Shown here piece after piece: positions 7,777-15,485 of a DNA stretch of 19,660 nucleotides. The DNA comes from Chitinophagaceae bacterium UBA3961 (GTDB taxonomy: Bacteria; Bacteroidota; Bacteroidia; Chitinophagales; Chitinophagaceae). The stretch spans positions 1 to 19,660 of the forward strand of contig DGDD01000270.1 of NCBI GenBank assembly GCA_002385265.1, in the 5' to 3' direction. How positions within the stretch are numbered: position 1 is the stretch's first letter; each line of letters starts with the position of its first letter. Under the pieces are notes generated by a model. It was not told the origin of the DNA. It ran no database searches and saw nothing but the letters and a program-made list of their open reading frames with translations. A program made the position numbers and the translations under genes.

Positions 7777-8628
7777 ATGGTTCAGTTTGTGGAATGCCCG
7801 CGTGATGCAATGCAAGGATGGAGTCGGTTCATTGAAACCGAACAAAAGCTTCGCTATTTACAGCAATTACTTAAAGTGGGTTTTCACACATTGGACTGCG
7901 GTAGTTTTGTTTCTCCCAAAGCCATTCCCCAAATGGCCGATACTGCCCAAGTGCTGAATGGTTTGGATTTAACAGGTACAACATCCAAATTACTGACCAT
8001 TGTAGCGAATGTGAAAGGGGCCGATGATGCTGCAGCATTTCCTCAGATCAGTTATATGGGATACCCCTTTTCGATCTCTGAAACCTTTCAAAAGCGAAAT
8101 ACCAACGCAGGAATAAAGGAGAGTTTTGAACGAGTGAAATTGATTCAAGAACGCTGCCTTGCCTCCGGTAAAGAACTGGTCATCTATATTTCTATGGGGT
8201 TTGGAAATCCTTATGGCGACCCATATAATGCTTCTATTGTGAATGAATGGATCGAAGAATTGGGGAAACTTGGGATTGGAATTTTTTCATTGGCCGATAC
8301 GGTGGGGTTGGCCGATCGACAATTGGTGCACGAAGTGAGTAAAGCTGCTGTTCAAGCTTTTCCGAACTTTACCATAGGAGTTCACCTTCATGCGTCACCA
8401 AATAGTATCGTGAGCAAACTGCAAGCTGCCATCGACGCAGGCGTCATTCGTTTCGATGGTGCAATGAAAGGAATTGGAGGCTGCCCCATGGCTAATGACG
8501 AATTGGTGGGTAATATGGATACAGAGGTAATGATTCCGGTGTTGCAATCTCAAGGCTTGCTTTCAGGCCTCAACCAAGCCGCACTTGAAGAAGCCGGAAT
8601 AATGGCCGGTCAAATCTTTCAACATTAA
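7777..8628 (+). CDS. Hydroxymethylglutaryl-CoA lyase
   Basis: DRE-TIM metallolyase that splits HMG-CoA into acetoacetate and acetyl-CoA, the last step of leucine breakdown. At 283 residues it is a compact bacterial form. The N-terminal strand reads VECPRDAMQG at 5-14, with the Arg9-Asp10 pair of the active site. GVHLHAS at 201-207 supplies the metal-binding His203 and His205. GIGGCPMAN at 232-240, followed by GN at 245-246, is the HMG-CoA lyase loop with the redox-sensitive Cys236 and Asn246. The loop has one more residue between Cys and Asn than the human enzyme. SFVSPKAIPQMADT near 43-56 matches the family closely. The ATG at 7777 has an AAGGA just upstream, one of the few Shine-Dalgarno-like sites here. 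It lies 11 bases after rlmB and 9 bases before the GSCFA gene. No other leucine-degradation gene is in the window. Confidence 0.93.
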   Translation: MVQFVECPRDAMQGWSRFIETEQKLRYLQQLLKVGFHTLDCGSFVSPKAIPQMADTAQVLNGLDLTGTTSKLLTIVANVKGADDAAAFPQISYMGYPFSISETFQKRNTNAGIKESFERVKLIQERCLASGKELVIYISMGFGNPYGDPYNASIVNEWIEELGKLGIGIFSLADTVGLADRQLVHEVSKAAVQAFPNFTIGVHLHASPNSIVSKLQAAIDAGVIRFDGAMKGIGGCPMANDELVGNMDTEVMIPVLQSQGLLSGLNQAALEEAGIMAGQIFQH

Positions 8629-8637
8629 GATGGACTT

Positions 8638-9627
8638 ATGAGTGAATTCATGCTAACGGTGCCCATCGAAAGGCCCGATCAACAAATAAAATATCAGGAC
8701 CCCATCCTTTTAATGGGTTCTTGTTTTACAGAACACATCGGTGATCGCCTTTCTCAATTGAAATTTCAAACCTTGCAAAATCCTCATGGTATTTTGTTCG
8801 ATCCCAATAGTGTTGCCAATAGTTTGATCAGCTACATGAATCAAAAAGAGTACACAGAAAAAGATTTGGTGTATTTGAATGAATTGTGGCAAAGTTGGGA
8901 TCATCATAGTAGGTTCTCACATACTGATTTACAGACTTGTATTGATGGCATCAATCGATCTCAACGGCAAGCGCATGATTTTCTAAAGAAAGCCAACTGG
9001 TTGATCATCACTTTGGGATCGTCTTATTCTTATCGTTTGGTTTCCAATAATTATGGCGTGGCGAACTGTCACCGAGCGCCCGGTCAAACCTTTTACAAAC
9101 ATTTACTTGGAATTGATGAAACGGTGGCATTGCTCGATCGGTGTTTGCATCAGTTGTTTATATTCAATCCTACTATAAAAATCATTTTTACCATTAGTCC
9201 TGTTCGTCATATTCGTGACGGAGTAGTGGCGAATAACCGAAGTAAAGCACGGTTGATTGAGGCAGTGCATCATCTTGTGGGAAAGTTCAATCGACTTTAT
9301 TATTTTCCGGCGTATGAATATGTTATCGATGTTTTGAGAGACTATCGTTTTTATGATATTGACATGGTTCACCCGAACTATCCGGCTACGCAATTTGTGA
9401 TGGAACGATTTGTGGAAACCTTTGTTGAAGAAACCTCTCAGCAACTAATACCTGCTGTTAATTCTCTCATAACTGCGGCCAAACACAGAAGTTTTCACCC
9501 TGCCACACAGGCTCATCAGCAGTTTTTGAAAACCCAATTAGAAAAGGCTAAACAATTGCAATTAGAACATCCTTATTTAGATTTCTCAACCGAAATCGCA
9601 CATTTTACGCAAGAACTGAAGGCTTGA
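8638..9627 (+). CDS. GSCFA domain protein (SGNH/GDSL-like)
   Basis: A 329-residue protein carrying the GSCFA signature that names its family (PF08885), here MGSCFTEHIGD at 26-36 with a candidate nucleophile Ser28. Further conserved blocks follow: TLGSSYSYRL and NCHRAPGQTF in the middle, SPVRHIRDG near 187-195, and DMVHPNYPA near 242-250, which would supply the Asp/His of an SGNH-type active site. No signal peptide or membrane segment is seen, so it should be cytoplasmic. The family is uncharacterised as far as I know; an esterase or acyltransferase activity is an inference from the SGNH-like pattern. It is the last gene of the NUDIX-rlmB-HMG-CoA lyase run, 9 bases after the lyase. Its 3' end overlaps the convergent kinase gene by 23 bases, with no terminator hairpin visible between them. 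Confidence 0.85.
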   Translation: MSEFMLTVPIERPDQQIKYQDPILLMGSCFTEHIGDRLSQLKFQTLQNPHGILFDPNSVANSLISYMNQKEYTEKDLVYLNELWQSWDHHSRFSHTDLQTCIDGINRSQRQAHDFLKKANWLIITLGSSYSYRLVSNNYGVANCHRAPGQTFYKHLLGIDETVALLDRCLHQLFIFNPTIKIIFTISPVRHIRDGVVANNRSKARLIEAVHHLVGKFNRLYYFPAYEYVIDVLRDYRFYDIDMVHPNYPATQFVMERFVETFVEETSQQLIPAVNSLITAAKHRSFHPATQAHQQFLKTQLEKAKQLQLEHPYLDFSTEIAHFTQELKA

Positions 9628-10714
9628 TTGAATAACTGTATTCGTCTTCTAACAGTTGTTCCAGCGACTGAAGTAACAACAATTGGTTCTTAGCACGATG
9701 CAGATTTTGATCGGGATAAGTAATGCGGTAGTATTGGTCTTTATTGAGATAGTCAGCTAAGAAGCGAATGGCTTGCATGTAAATCATGATGATGCCTGAA
9801 TGATGAATCACTTCTACTTCTTCCTTGGTCAATTCTTCCTGCATCACGCTCAAGTAGCCTGAAACGATGGCCTCGTAAAAGTCTTTACGAATTGCGATTT
9901 TATCGAAGTAAACACTGGTCTCGTCTTCATTACAACTCATAGAGCGAATCATATCTCCCAGGTCTGAAAAATAGTATCCGGGCATTACGGTGTCAAAGTC
10001 AACCGCGCAAATAACATTTCCGGACTCTTCTTCAAACAAAACATTCGCGATTTTGGCATCGTGGTGCATTACTCTTTTTTTGAAGAGCGCAGGTTTGTTC
10101 TGTAATTGGTCAAAGAAATTCTTATAGTGAATGCGTTCGGTAATAGCTTTGATCAAATCACCGGCTTGTTGCAATCGATCTGCCGAAGCAAATTGCAAAG
10201 CGGTGTCAAATTCTGAATAGCGGAAACTTAAGTTGTGAAATTTAGGTATGGTTGTTTTTAGGGTACTGCTGTCAAATTCACTGAATGCGGCGGTGAATTT
10301 AGCAAATGTTTGAGCGGTACTATAAGCTTGATCGGGCCAATGCGCTACTTTATACGATTCTGTTTTTTCTATAAATTTGAATGCACGCCAAGTATTTCCC
10401 TCTTTAGAATGGTGGAGTGTTTGTTGATCGGAGATGAAAAGTGGCTCAGGTAATTGCAGTGCTACTTCTTGTTGTTTCGTGAAATTCCATAGTTGAAGGT
10501 AGTTCGACTGAACATCATCCGGGGTTTTGAATACATGATGGTTGATCTGTTGCAATAGAAACGGCGCCTTGTTTTTCACCAGCACTTTATAGGAATGGTT
10601 GATCAAGCCTCCTTGTAAGGTTGATATTGCCGGCTCGTTTTCAACAAACAAATCCTCATAATTCCGGATGCCGGCAAACAATCGGGCAGCTTTTTGATGC
10701 TCTGATACATTCAT
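9605..10714 (-). CDS. Aminoglycoside-phosphotransferase-fold sugar kinase, N-acetylhexosamine 1-kinase (NahK)-like
   Basis: Predicted cytoplasmic kinase of 369 residues. The kinase landmarks are a glycine-containing LQGGLINHSYKV loop near 33-44, the Brenner-type catalytic motif VMHHDAKIANVLF at 215-227 (His218, Asp219, Asn224), and a metal-binding AVDFDTVMPGYYFSDLGDMIR stretch near 237-257. The DTVMPG form is characteristic of NahK-like kinases that phosphorylate N-acetylhexosamines at C1, more than of antibiotic-modifying enzymes. The start was placed at the ATG at 10712-10714. The longer frame would begin with a TTG lying inside the terminator tract of the upstream gene. A near-consensus TATATTTA box sits 6 bases before this ATG. 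No lacto-N-biose or hexosamine pathway genes are adjacent, so the substrate remains open (amino sugar, choline and homoserine kinases share the fold). Confidence 0.8.
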   Translation of the reverse strand: MNVSEHQKAARLFAGIRNYEDLFVENEPAISTLQGGLINHSYKVLVKNKAPFLLQQINHHVFKTPDDVQSNYLQLWNFTKQQEVALQLPEPLFISDQQTLHHSKEGNTWRAFKFIEKTESYKVAHWPDQAYSTAQTFAKFTAAFSEFDSSTLKTTIPKFHNLSFRYSEFDTALQFASADRLQQAGDLIKAITERIHYKNFFDQLQNKPALFKKRVMHHDAKIANVLFEEESGNVICAVDFDTVMPGYYFSDLGDMIRSMSCNEDETSVYFDKIAIRKDFYEAIVSGYLSVMQEELTKEEVEVIHHSGIIMIYMQAIRFLADYLNKDQYYRITYPDQNLHRAKNQLLLLQSLEQLLEDEYSYSIKPSVLA

Positions 10715-10720
10715 GAACTG

Positions 10721-10728
10721 TAAATATA
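10721..10728 (-). promoter_or_regulatory. Candidate promoter (TATATTTA -7 box) for the NahK-like kinase gene
   Basis: Read on the minus strand, TATATTTA is one base off the TAnnTTTG consensus. A TTTG at 10748-10745 lies 16 bases upstream, close to the usual -33 spacing. That TTTG is part of the T tract of the preceding terminator. The box ends 6 bases before the ATG, which implies a leaderless or nearly leaderless mRNA. Confidence 0.4.
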
Positions 10729-10745
10729 GAGGTTGGATTGAATGC

Positions 10746-10787
10746 AAAAACGCTCAACCGTTTGCGTAAGTTTCCCGCAAACGGTTG
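10746..10787 (-). terminator. Rho-independent terminator after the MiaE-like gene
   Basis: A perfect 12-bp inverted repeat, CAACCGTTTGCG at 10755-10766 and CGCAAACGGTTG at 10776-10787, has a 9-base loop. On the minus strand the stem is followed by AGCG and then TTTTT. It begins 3 bases after the stop codon of the MiaE-like gene, so it should end that transcript. Confidence 0.85.
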
Positions 10788-10790
10788 CTG

Positions 10791-11399
10791 TTAATGAATT
10801 CTATCTCCTCGAACTTCCATGTCTTTCATTATGGTGGCTTCGTAGTTCAGCCATTCGGCCCATCTTAAGCGGACTTTTTCTTTCGGTAAGTAGGTTTCTG
10901 CAAGATCAATAAACAAGGTGTAGTGACCGGCTTCCGACTCCATGAAGCGGCGGTAGAATTTCTTCATATACTCGTCTTCTAACCCTTCACTCAAACGTTT
11001 GAAACGTTCACAACTGCGTGCTTCAATCAATGCCATTGTAAGCAGTTGATCAAGCAAACGATCTTCCAAAGCTCCACCCTGTTTTTGGAATTCGAGCAGT
11101 TTGTTTACATATAGATCTTTCCGTTGTTTTCCAAGCTTCCAACCCCGTTTTGTCATCTCGTTTAACACCATTCGGAAATGTCCCCATTCCTCGGTTACAA
11201 TAGGAGCGAGCGCTTTCACTAGTTCTTCCCTTTCCGAATAGCGCTGAATGAGACTAATACAAGTAGTAGCGGCTTTTTGCTCGCAATAGGCATGATCGGT
11301 AAGAATGGCTTCCAAGCTAATTTGACTTAATTGGGCCCACCGAGGGTCGGTTGGCAATTGAAGCCCCAATATGTTTTTAACGTCTGAACTATGGTCCAT
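10791..11399 (-). CDS. miaE: tRNA-(ms2io6A)-hydroxylase family protein (MiaE-like diiron enzyme)
   Basis: Ferritin-like diiron protein of the MiaE family, which in known members hydroxylates the isopentenyl side chain of ms2i6A37 in tRNA using O2. At 202 residues it is all-helical with repeated metal-ligand motifs: HAYCEQKAA at 36-44 (Glu40), EEWGH at 70-74 (Glu71, His74), EARSCERF at 126-133 (Glu126), and ESEAGH at 154-159 (Glu156, His159). The longest frame starts at 11567 and would add 56 non-conserved residues running through bioF. The ATG at 11397-11399 gives the family N-terminus and lies just downstream of a perfect minus-strand promoter box. A strong terminator follows, so it is a single-gene unit, divergent from bioF. 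No miaA or miaB is nearby. The diiron family is well supported; tRNA as substrate is inferred from family. Confidence 0.85.
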   Translation of the reverse strand: MDHSSDVKNILGLQLPTDPRWAQLSQISLEAILTDHAYCEQKAATTCISLIQRYSEREELVKALAPIVTEEWGHFRMVLNEMTKRGWKLGKQRKDLYVNKLLEFQKQGGALEDRLLDQLLTMALIEARSCERFKRLSEGLEDEYMKKFYRRFMESEAGHYTLFIDLAETYLPKEKVRLRWAEWLNYEATIMKDMEVRGDRIH

Positions 11400-11416
11400 A
11401 TCTGTGTAAAAGAAGG

Positions 11417-11424
11417 CAAATTTA
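11417..11424 (-). promoter_or_regulatory. -7 promoter box (TAAATTTG) for the MiaE-like gene
   Basis: On the minus strand TAAATTTG is an exact TAnnTTTG match. It lies 17 bases before the ATG at 11399, within the 53-base gap shared with the divergent bioF gene. No clear -33 TTTG is seen. Its position supports the short start chosen for the MiaE-like gene. Confidence 0.6.
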
Positions 11425-11452
11425 TGCCGAATTGTTCCGTTATTTGTACTGT

Positions 11453-12550
11453 ATGAATGAGAATTTTTTAGAACAAAAACTGGCTCAACGACGCGATGAA
11501 CAAGCTTTCCGCAGCCTGCGCCTGAATAATGGGCTAGAGGATTGGAGTTCCAACGATTACCTAGCATTAGCCGCCTATTTATCCAAACAAAACGGGACTG
11601 TGGGTGGCGGGGCTACAGGGTCTCGCTTGCTTTCCGGAAATCATGCCATTATGGAAGAAACAGAGCAGTTATTGGCGGCATTCCATGAAACAGAAGCTGC
11701 CTTGATCTTTAATTCCGGATACGATGCGAATTTAGGGTTGCTAAGTGTGGTGCCTCAGAAAGATGACTTGATCTTGTATGACTTTCTTTCACATGCTTCC
11801 ATTCGAGATGGGATTAAATTGAATAGTTGTAAAAGCCATTCTTTTTTGCACAATGATTTAGCAGACTTAGAGCGTCATTTGGTTAGAGCTGAATCACGCT
11901 GTTTTGTGGTAACGGAATCGGTTTTTTCAATGGACGGCGATCAAGCTCCTTTGTCTGAAATAGTCAAATTGTGCGAAAGCTACAATGCCTACTTAATAGT
12001 AGACGAAGCACATGCAACAGGAATAATTGGAACCAAGGGAGAAGGCCTGGTGCAGGCTCTAGGGCTTACTCAAAAGGTGTTTGCTCGAGTTCATACGTTT
12101 GGAAAGGCTTTGGGTTCACACGGCGCTGTTGTTGTAGGGTCGAATCGCCTTCGCAATTACCTGATCAATTTTTCCAGAGCATTTATTTATACCACCGCCT
12201 TACCGCCTGCTCATTTTGAGACCATTCAAGAAGGATATCGCATGTTGCCTTTGATGAATGACGCAAGAACTCATTTAAAAGAATTGATTCAACTGTTTCA
12301 AGAAGCTTCACTGCCCTTTCAAAAATTAAATTCTCAAACTGCTATTCAGGCAATTCTGATTCCAGGAAACGAAAAAGCCCGCTTGGTGGCTCAATACCTC
12401 CAGTCGAAGGGACATGATTGCAGACCTATTTTATACCCAACAGTCCCTAAAAACACGGAACGTATTCGAATTGTATTGCACAGCTTCAACAAAACAGAGG
12501 CCCTTAAAAGTTTGATTAAAGCTATTTCGGAGGCAGGAGAGCTGTTTTGA
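11453..12550 (+). CDS. bioF: 8-amino-7-oxononanoate synthase / alpha-oxoamine synthase family (BioF-like)
   Basis: PLP enzyme of the alpha-oxoamine synthase group. BioF condenses pimeloyl-ACP/CoA with alanine to give KAPA, the first ring-forming precursor of biotin. At 365 residues it is of BioF length. Visible signatures: GGGATGSRLLSGNH at 51-64, SHASIRDG near 113-120 with the PLP-stacking-type His114, TESVFSMDGDQAPL near 154-167, VDEAHATG at 183-190 with Asp184 and His187, and HTFGKALGSHGA at 214-225 with the PLP lysine Lys218. The open frame extends upstream to a TTG at 11432, but the ATG at 11453 fits the family N-terminus. No other bio gene is in the window. Other members of the family (2-amino-3-ketobutyrate ligase, serine palmitoyltransferase-like) are longer or differ near the N-terminus, so BioF is the best but not exclusive call. 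Confidence 0.85.
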   Translation: MNENFLEQKLAQRRDEQAFRSLRLNNGLEDWSSNDYLALAAYLSKQNGTVGGGATGSRLLSGNHAIMEETEQLLAAFHETEAALIFNSGYDANLGLLSVVPQKDDLILYDFLSHASIRDGIKLNSCKSHSFLHNDLADLERHLVRAESRCFVVTESVFSMDGDQAPLSEIVKLCESYNAYLIVDEAHATGIIGTKGEGLVQALGLTQKVFARVHTFGKALGSHGAVVVGSNRLRNYLINFSRAFIYTTALPPAHFETIQEGYRMLPLMNDARTHLKELIQLFQEASLPFQKLNSQTAIQAILIPGNEKARLVAQYLQSKGHDCRPILYPTVPKNTERIRIVLHSFNKTEALKSLIKAISEAGELF

Positions 12551-12575
12551 TGTTCGTAAAAAATAACTACTTTTA
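12546..12575 (+). promoter_or_regulatory. Candidate promoter for the acylase gene (TTTG - 18 bases - TACTTTTA)
   Basis: TTTG at 12546-12549, overlapping the bioF stop codon, and TACTTTTA at 12568-12575, one base off TAnnTTTG, are 18 bases apart. This fits Bacteroidota -33/-7 spacing. The box ends 28 bases before the acylase ATG. Confidence 0.45.
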
Positions 12576-12603
12576 GTAAGAAGTCTCATCCTAACACATC
12601 ATC

Positions 12604-15051
12604 ATGAAGTTTATACCCTTCTCAATTAGTGCCATTGTAACCATTTTATTGGTTTGGGCTTTGAATAAACCTTGGGGAAGCATTCCCGCATTAGGAGCGT
12701 TTTTTAGCCCTCAACAAGGGTTCTGGCAAAACGCTGAATCAACTGATAACCCCGGATCCATCTCCATCAATGATCCTTTTATTAAAGGTTCGGTTGAAGT
12801 GTATTTAGATGATAGATTGGTGCCGCATGTATTCGCTGAAAATGAATCGGACCTTTTTTTTGCGCAAGGATATTTGCATGCCAAATACCGGTTGTGGCAA
12901 ATGGAGTTCCAAACTCATGCCGCCGGTGGGAGATTGTCTGAAATTCTTGGTCCCGGTAAAGACAGTATCCTTTTATTAAACGATCGTCAGATGCGCCGAC
13001 TTGGAATGGTATATGGAGCGAAGAAGGCACTGGCTGAAATGGAAGCAGAACCTAAAACCAAAACTACCTGCGACGCTTATACGGCAGGTGTGAATGCATA
13101 CATTCATAGTTTGAGTAGCGCAAATCTTCCACTTGAATACAAATTGTTAGGATATCAACCTGAAGAGTGGACGAACTTAAAAACAGCGCTTTTTTTGAAA
13201 TATATGAGCTATGATCTTTCCGGCTCAGAAAATGATTTTGAATTTACCAATGTAAAATCGGTGTTCGATCAACATGCTTTTGAATTGCTGTTTCCGATAA
13301 CCCGCGATTCATTAGATCCTATTGTGGCAAAAGGAACGCCATTCGATTCTGCAAAAGTGAAAGTATTGATGCCTGTAACGGCCGATTCGTTGTACTTCCA
13401 GTGGAAGCCGGTTGTGCCTGAAACGGTATCAAAGCCTGATCAAGACAATGGGAGTAACAACTGGGCAGTAGCAGGAACTAAAACAGCCAGCGGACGTCCA
13501 ATTCTATGTAACGACCCGCACTTGAGTTTGAACATGCCCTCTCTATGGTTTGAAATACAACTTACCTGCCCCCAATTTAGTGCCTATGGGGCGAGTTTCC
13601 CCGGAGCACCTTGTGTGATCATTGGTTTCAATCAAAACAATGCATTCGGATTCACCAATGCGATGCGGGATGTAAGAGACTACTATACCGTTAAGTTTAA
13701 AGATGAGTCAAGAAAAGAATACTGGTTCAATAACAGCTGGCAACCTTCTCGTATCACTGTAGATACATTTATGATAAAAGGAGGGGGCTATTATTTTGAT
13801 ACAGTGGTATATACCAATATTGGTCCGGTGATGTACGATCAAAACTTTACGGGTCGAGAGAAATACCGAACCAACGGAAGTAATTATGCTGTAAAATGGA
13901 AAGCCCATGAACCGTCTAACGAATTGATGTTGTTCTATGAATTGGATCATTCCACCAATTATTCCGATTACCAATCAGCTATTAAATACCTCAGTTGCCC
14001 CGGGCAAAACTGTTTGTTTGCGTCCAAAGCAGGAGATATCGCCGTATGGCAGCAAGCAGTGTTTCCGGCTAAATGGAGACGTCAGGGTGATTTTGTAATG
14101 CCGGGAACGGACTCCAGCTATTTCTGGCAAGCCGATATTCCGCAAGATGAAAATGCTCATATGGTAAACCCAAGCAGGGGTTATGTAAGCAGTGCGAATC
14201 AACTTCCGGTAGATACAACCTATCCATATTATATCGGCGGGCATCACGATCTCTACCGTGGTAAATTGATCAATCGGAAGCTCGAACAGATGTCGAGTAT
14301 TACAATCAAAGACATGCAAGGTCTTCAAAACGAAAACGAAAATCTTTTTGCTGAAACAGCCATGCCGGTGCTGCTTAAAAATATTGATGAAACACAACTT
14401 ACATCCTCAGAAAAGGAGTTGTTTAATATTGTTAAAACATGGAATAAACGCAACGATCCGAACGAGCAAGGTGTAGCTGTTTTCCATTCATGGTTCGATA
14501 GCTTGGAAACAACAATTTGGTCGGATGAATTTGCGAAAGTGCCTCAGCCTTATATCACACCCGATGAATCTACTCTTATTGAAGCATTGATTAGAGACAG
14601 TGCGTTTCAATTTATCGATGATATTTCCACCCCTGAAAAAGAAACGCTTGCACAACAGGTATTAAAGGCATTCAAGAAAGCCGTACCAGAATTGATGATT
14701 GCCAAAAAAGAAGGCAGATTGGTTTGGTATAAGTTTAAAGATAGCGGTATTCAACACCTTACAAGAGTTGGACCGTTGAGCAGACTGCACTTGAAAACCG
14801 GTGGTGGTGTACATGTTATCAATGCTACAAAGCAGTTCCATGGCCCAAGTTGGAAAATGATCGTAGAACTGACTGATAAGATAAGGGCTACGGGTATCTA
14901 TCCGGGAGGTCAAAGTGGAAACCCGGGAAGTAAATTTTATGACAATTTCGTAGACACCTGGGCTTCGGGAGGTTATTATGACCTATGGTTTATGACAAAA
15001 GATGAAATCAAAGACAAAAGAATTCTTAGTACCATCACTTTTAAAAAGTAA
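12604..15051 (+). CDS. Penicillin acylase family protein (Ntn amidohydrolase precursor)
   Basis: An 815-residue exported N-terminal-nucleophile hydrolase of the penicillin G acylase / acyl-homoserine-lactone acylase family. An N-terminal hydrophobic segment (about 5-20) acts as signal or anchor, followed by the alpha-chain region (EVYLDDRLVPHVFAENE; FAQGYLHAKYRLWQMEFQ) and a spacer. The beta chain should begin at Ser284 in GSNNWAVAG, which after autocleavage becomes the catalytic serine. Counting from Ser284, beta-23 is His (NDPHL), as in AHL and cephalosporin acylases, rather than the Gln of penicillin G acylase. SSANQ places the oxyanion Asn at 532. The C-terminal GGQSGNPGSKFYD and GGYYDLWF are family hallmarks, so the protein is complete. 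The substrate is unknown; cleavage of N-acylated amines is the family activity. A small membrane-protein gene follows after 5 bases and is almost surely co-transcribed. Confidence 0.9.
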   Translation: MKFIPFSISAIVTILLVWALNKPWGSIPALGAFFSPQQGFWQNAESTDNPGSISINDPFIKGSVEVYLDDRLVPHVFAENESDLFFAQGYLHAKYRLWQMEFQTHAAGGRLSEILGPGKDSILLLNDRQMRRLGMVYGAKKALAEMEAEPKTKTTCDAYTAGVNAYIHSLSSANLPLEYKLLGYQPEEWTNLKTALFLKYMSYDLSGSENDFEFTNVKSVFDQHAFELLFPITRDSLDPIVAKGTPFDSAKVKVLMPVTADSLYFQWKPVVPETVSKPDQDNGSNNWAVAGTKTASGRPILCNDPHLSLNMPSLWFEIQLTCPQFSAYGASFPGAPCVIIGFNQNNAFGFTNAMRDVRDYYTVKFKDESRKEYWFNNSWQPSRITVDTFMIKGGGYYFDTVVYTNIGPVMYDQNFTGREKYRTNGSNYAVKWKAHEPSNELMLFYELDHSTNYSDYQSAIKYLSCPGQNCLFASKAGDIAVWQQAVFPAKWRRQGDFVMPGTDSSYFWQADIPQDENAHMVNPSRGYVSSANQLPVDTTYPYYIGGHHDLYRGKLINRKLEQMSSITIKDMQGLQNENENLFAETAMPVLLKNIDETQLTSSEKELFNIVKTWNKRNDPNEQGVAVFHSWFDSLETTIWSDEFAKVPQPYITPDESTLIEALIRDSAFQFIDDISTPEKETLAQQVLKAFKKAVPELMIAKKEGRLVWYKFKDSGIQHLTRVGPLSRLHLKTGGGVHVINATKQFHGPSWKMIVELTDKIRATGIYPGGQSGNPGSKFYDNFVDTWASGGYYDLWFMTKDEIKDKRILSTITFKK

Positions 15052-15056
15052 TTGCC

Positions 15057-15407
15057 ATGAAGAAGTTTCTCGTATCATTGTTGCTTACAGTTAGCTTGTG
15101 CTTTGTGGCAGGGCTTTATTTGCCGTGGTGGAGCGTTGCAGTAATTCCGTTTCTAATAGCCTATTTGATTCCACAAACTGCATTTAAGGCCTTTCTTACC
15201 GGTTTTCTATCGGTATTTGTATTGTGGTTCTTGATCGCCTTTGTATTGGATAGTGGTAACGATCATATATTGTCTGTAAAAGTGGCCACTATTTTGCCAT
15301 TAAAAGGCTCTTATCTTTTATTGAACTTAATCGGATCTTTTTTAGGTGGCTTGGTTGCCGGTTTAGGAGCGCTGAGCGGAGCCTTGCTAAGTAAAGCCCG
15401 GGGCTGA
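15057..15407 (+). CDS. Small integral membrane protein of unknown function
   Basis: A 116-residue very hydrophobic protein I do not recognise beyond a general impression of conserved small Bacteroidota membrane proteins. Four membrane segments are apparent at about 4-20, 25-41, 45-66 and 84-110. The first may be a signal anchor. The third and fourth are separated by a polar loop around DSGNDH. The last helix is glycine rich (GSFLGGLVAGLGALSGALLS), ending in a short basic tail, and could pack tightly in oligomers. There are no cysteine pairs or catalytic motifs. The ATG at 15057 is 5 bases after the acylase stop, so it is the second gene of that transcript. Its stop codon lies within a short AT-rich inverted repeat (15405-15423) that lacks a following T tract. 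A role linked to the acylase is suggested only by position. Confidence 0.75.
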   Translation: MKKFLVSLLLTVSLCFVAGLYLPWWSVAVIPFLIAYLIPQTAFKAFLTGFLSVFVLWFLIAFVLDSGNDHILSVKVATILPLKGSYLLLNLIGSFLGGLVAGLGALSGALLSKARG

Positions 15408-15485
15408 TTGTTAAAAACAATCAAAAAAATGAGAGCGGTGGTGGATTTGAGCGAATGGACTCTATATTCGCCCTGAATACCTATT

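Noticed and set aside
9605..10714. Antibiotic resistance function for the aminoglycoside-phosphotransferase-fold gene
   Set aside because: The motif set is that of NahK-like sugar kinases, and there is no mobile element or resistance context.
11400..11567. A 56-residue N-terminal extension of the MiaE-like protein
   Set aside because: It would run antisense through the bioF start and across an exact minus-strand promoter box, and the extension shows no family similarity.
13975..14397. A 140-codon minus-strand frame inside the acylase gene
   Set aside because: Antisense shadow of a conserved gene. Its cysteine and histidine richness comes from the reverse complement of acylase codons.
15405..15423. 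An 8-bp AT-rich inverted repeat (TGATTGTT / AACAATCA) at the end of the small membrane-protein gene
   Set aside because: The stem is weak and followed by A residues rather than a T tract on the plus strand, so it does not support a terminator call for that gene.
15429..15476. A 15-codon ATG-initiated frame between the small membrane-protein gene and the DUF5686 gene
   Set aside because: It is too short to distinguish from chance, has no recognisable features and overlaps the probable promoter area of the next gene.
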